The notes below the pieces were generated by a model. The model was not told the origin of the DNA. It did not search any database and saw only the letters and a list, made by a program, of their open reading frames with translations. Positions 62,550 to 64,000 of a stretch of 64,000 nucleotides of DNA are shown here, piece by piece (position 1 is the stretch's first letter; the number at the start of each line of letters is the position of its first letter). Origin of the DNA: an uncultured Alistipes sp. (lineage in GTDB: Bacteria > Bacteroidota > Bacteroidia > Bacteroidales > Rikenellaceae); the NCBI GenBank assembly GCA_900542505.1, contig UQNV01000002.1:43989-107988 (forward strand), in the 5' to 3' direction. The translations under genes and the position numbers were made by a program.

Positions 62550-63521
62550 TCACTCCGCAAGGTCGATGTAAACAGCCCCGTAGCGCCCCCGAGACCCGTA
62601 AAGCTGAACAGCTTCGGCCGGCAAAATATAATAGTAGTACATCGGAACCTCTGCTCTTGTCGAGAAGGCATTGGCCTGACACATCGACAGCCATGCATCG
62701 ACCGTCGTAAAACGACCGTTCAGCAGGACAAGCGGTACCCGCTCGGGGTAGGTTTCACCCACAACAACCGCGCGCGTCGCAGCAGCGGACGGCGGCACGA
62801 CACCCTTCAACGAATCGAGCAGGGCGGAGGCCCTTGCCGCAGACTCTGCGCCATCGGCAGGATTCCAGACATCGAGCCGCCGCAGAACCAGCCCCTCGAT
62901 AAAGCGAAGCACGGCCCCGGGAACAAGCTTGCCGTCGAGCAGGTAAACCGCATCTTTGGGCAGGCCGCGCCAGATGCCTTGCGGCGTCCACGACACCTGC
63001 ACATAGCCCACCTTCCGCCGCAGCGAGTCGTAATCGGCACGCAGCGAATAGGTATTCATCCGCACCGGCTCGTAGCGCCGCCACCCCGTATGTCGGACGG
63101 TCTCTTCGCCGCCCGCCCACGTATAGCCGGCCACGTTACCGACCAGATGGGGAGCGACGGCTTTACGGCGGTTGCGCTCGGTAAGGAACTTCAGCAGCCG
63201 AACCTGTTCGCGGCCCGTAGAGTCGGAGAGCCGCATGCGCCGCCTCTTGACCTTCACACGCCGCACATTCCAGAGTGTCACGGCATCATAAGCCTCCGAA
63301 AAGGGGACACGACGGCGGTTGAGCCTGCAGGCGACACGACTTGAGGTATCGGCCAGGGCCGACAGTGCGGCGGGAGCATCGGCTACCGTGTCGCGCTGCG
63401 CCTGGTCGAAGCGCAGCACCGCCTCCGCCCGTCCGGGCTCCTGCGCCGAGGCGCTCCACAGACCCGGTACAAGGGCGGCCAACAGAAGAATAATTCGGGA
63501 CAAGGTCGATTTTCGCATCAT
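62550..63521 (-). CDS. Exported protein with TonB-plug-like motifs, unknown function
   Basis: Exported protein of 323 residues with signal MMRKSTLSRIILLLAALVPGLWSASAQ. The middle is basic (RRVPFSEAYDAVTLWNVRRVKVKRRRMRL). The C-terminal part has two stretches similar to TonB-receptor plug motifs: DAVYLLDGKLVPGAVLRFIEGLVLRRLDVWN, and PLVLLNGR ... ILPAEAVQLYGSRGRYGAVYIDLAE, the latter close to the LYGSRGANGVIxIxT hallmark. No beta barrel follows. It neighbours the BlaI-M56 operon, which also has a TonB/ExbD-like segment, but it has its own terminator and opposite gap. Function unassigned. Confidence 0.65.
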   Translation of the reverse strand: MMRKSTLSRIILLLAALVPGLWSASAQEPGRAEAVLRFDQAQRDTVADAPAALSALADTSSRVACRLNRRRVPFSEAYDAVTLWNVRRVKVKRRRMRLSDSTGREQVRLLKFLTERNRRKAVAPHLVGNVAGYTWAGGEETVRHTGWRRYEPVRMNTYSLRADYDSLRRKVGYVQVSWTPQGIWRGLPKDAVYLLDGKLVPGAVLRFIEGLVLRRLDVWNPADGAESAARASALLDSLKGVVPPSAAATRAVVVGETYPERVPLVLLNGRFTTVDAWLSMCQANAFSTRAEVPMYYYYILPAEAVQLYGSRGRYGAVYIDLAE

Positions 63522-63589
63522 GTTCTAAATTTTTCGTAAATGTACTACTAAAAATTTAGAAATACAACTGTTCCATCCCTGACAAAGCG

Positions 63590-63956
63590 AAAGAAGGAAG
63601 GAGGCAGGGTAGAAGAAGCGGAGGAGAAGAACGGAATACAGAGGAATCCAGGGAAAAAGCAGGACTACTGTGCGGCAAGCGACTTTGGGTACCCGGAAGC
63701 TGGAACGAACGGAACGAAGAGCAGGAGAGACAGAAGCGGGTCGGAGACCGAGGCAGGGACTGGGACAGAGACCGGCGCGGAGCAGACACAGGGGCAGGCA
63801 CGGATACAGAAGCGGGAATGGAAGCGGGGGCTGGAACGAGGACTGGGACGAGGACTGGGACAGAGACCGGCGCGGAGGTAGACACGGGAACAGGCGCGGG
63901 GGCAGGCACGGAAACAGGCGCGGGAACCGGAGCGTAGGAGGGGACCGGTACGGGGC
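63590..63956 (+). repeat. Purine-rich low-complexity repeat
   Basis: GA/GG-rich tandem-like sequence. A 25-base block starting GGACTGGGACAGAGACC occurs at 63757-63781 and 63852-63876, and GGGACAG, CGCGG and ACAGGCGCGGG motifs recur. The contig probably ends here because the repeat could not be assembled. Confidence 0.75.
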
Positions 63957-64000
63957 CTGTCTCTTATACACATCTCCGAGCCCACGAGACATCTCAGGAT
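63957..64000. other. Illumina Nextera adapter contamination (not genomic)
   Basis: The end reads CTGTCTCTTATACACATCT (Tn5 mosaic end), then CCGAGCCCACGAGAC (Nextera i7 read-through adapter), then ATCTCAGG, which fits an i7 index, and AT. Minus-strand frames starting here give the familiar artefact peptides MSRGLGDVYKRQ and MGSEMCIRDR. Confidence 0.97.

Larger units (their letters stand above)
63522..64000. other. Gene-free right end: low-complexity repeats and adapter
   Basis: About 60 bases of leader precede purine-rich repeats from ~63590 to 63956, then adapter sequence. Open frames here translate to Val/Pro/Ser-rich repeats, or begin in the adapter, and are not supported as genes. Confidence 0.75.

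Noticed and set aside
63525..63992. Minus-strand frames beginning MSRGLGDVYKRQ and MGSEMCIRDR
   Set aside because: Their starts lie in Nextera adapter sequence and the rest is low-complexity repeat; classic assembly artefacts.
1..64000. CRISPR array, prophage or integrated element
   Set aside because: No regularly spaced direct repeats, cas genes, integrase, transposase or phage structural genes were seen in either strand.

Overview
The window looks like a chromosomal contig from a GC-rich member of the Bacteroidales, most likely Alistipes or a close relative. The evidence is indirect: Bacteroidetes-type -7 boxes (TAnnTTTG) precede many genes, Bacteroidetes families are present (BACON/FISUMP lipoprotein, DUF4251, a paralogous second UvrA, GH89, FloA with NfeD), and most genes are GC-rich. 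No rRNA, CRISPR array, prophage or complete insertion sequence is visible. The genus is inferred, not proven.

Layout. 1-3464: the start of an RND efflux pump gene (cut by the window edge), its lipoprotein adaptor and a divergent AraC-type regulator. 3528-5653: D-lactate dehydrogenase, an NADPH-dependent FMN reductase-like flavoprotein and tRNA-Gly(CCC). 5715-13297: acyl-CoA synthetase and LepA, an MFS transporter, a BACON/FISUMP lipoprotein and a double-CDGSH iron-sulfur protein. 13472-22004, almost all on the minus strand: FloA with NfeD, a sensor-like protein/TrkH/SPOR trio, MtaB, a methyltransferase and a CvfB-like S1 protein. 22105-27567: a divergent GH89 glycosidase and CocE/S15 hydrolase, then a nitrilase-family amidase. 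27568-28993: a lower-GC segment with one small lipoprotein and a long, precisely paired inverted-repeat element. 28994-39347: UvrA, DUF4251, IspF, SDR, PepD, a plugless TonB-receptor-like barrel and alanine dehydrogenase. 39428-42408: a four-module sulfur-transfer flavoprotein with its own MarR regulator. 42710-48034: a second DUF4251 protein and a MarR/TolC/HlyD/MFS efflux operon. 48225-55111: M16 peptidase, second UvrA, YigZ, LepB and DapB on the minus strand. 55406-58673: AspA, TruA and an O-methyltransferase. 58713-59598: an AT-rich islet with two small unknown secreted proteins. 59599-63521: MazG-like protein, a BlaR1/BlaI-type pair and a protein with TonB-plug-like motifs. 63522-64000: low-complexity repeats ending in Illumina Nextera adapter sequence, so the last 44 bases are not genomic.

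Functionally the window combines housekeeping genes with two efflux systems of different architecture, each next to a plausible local regulator. Two observations stand out. One is the bulged hairpin at 28501-28637, either a structured RNA or a MITE/REP-like element. The other is the flavoprotein-rhodanese-TusA-DsrE fusion, where two near-identical operator-like sites flank the adjacent marR gene.
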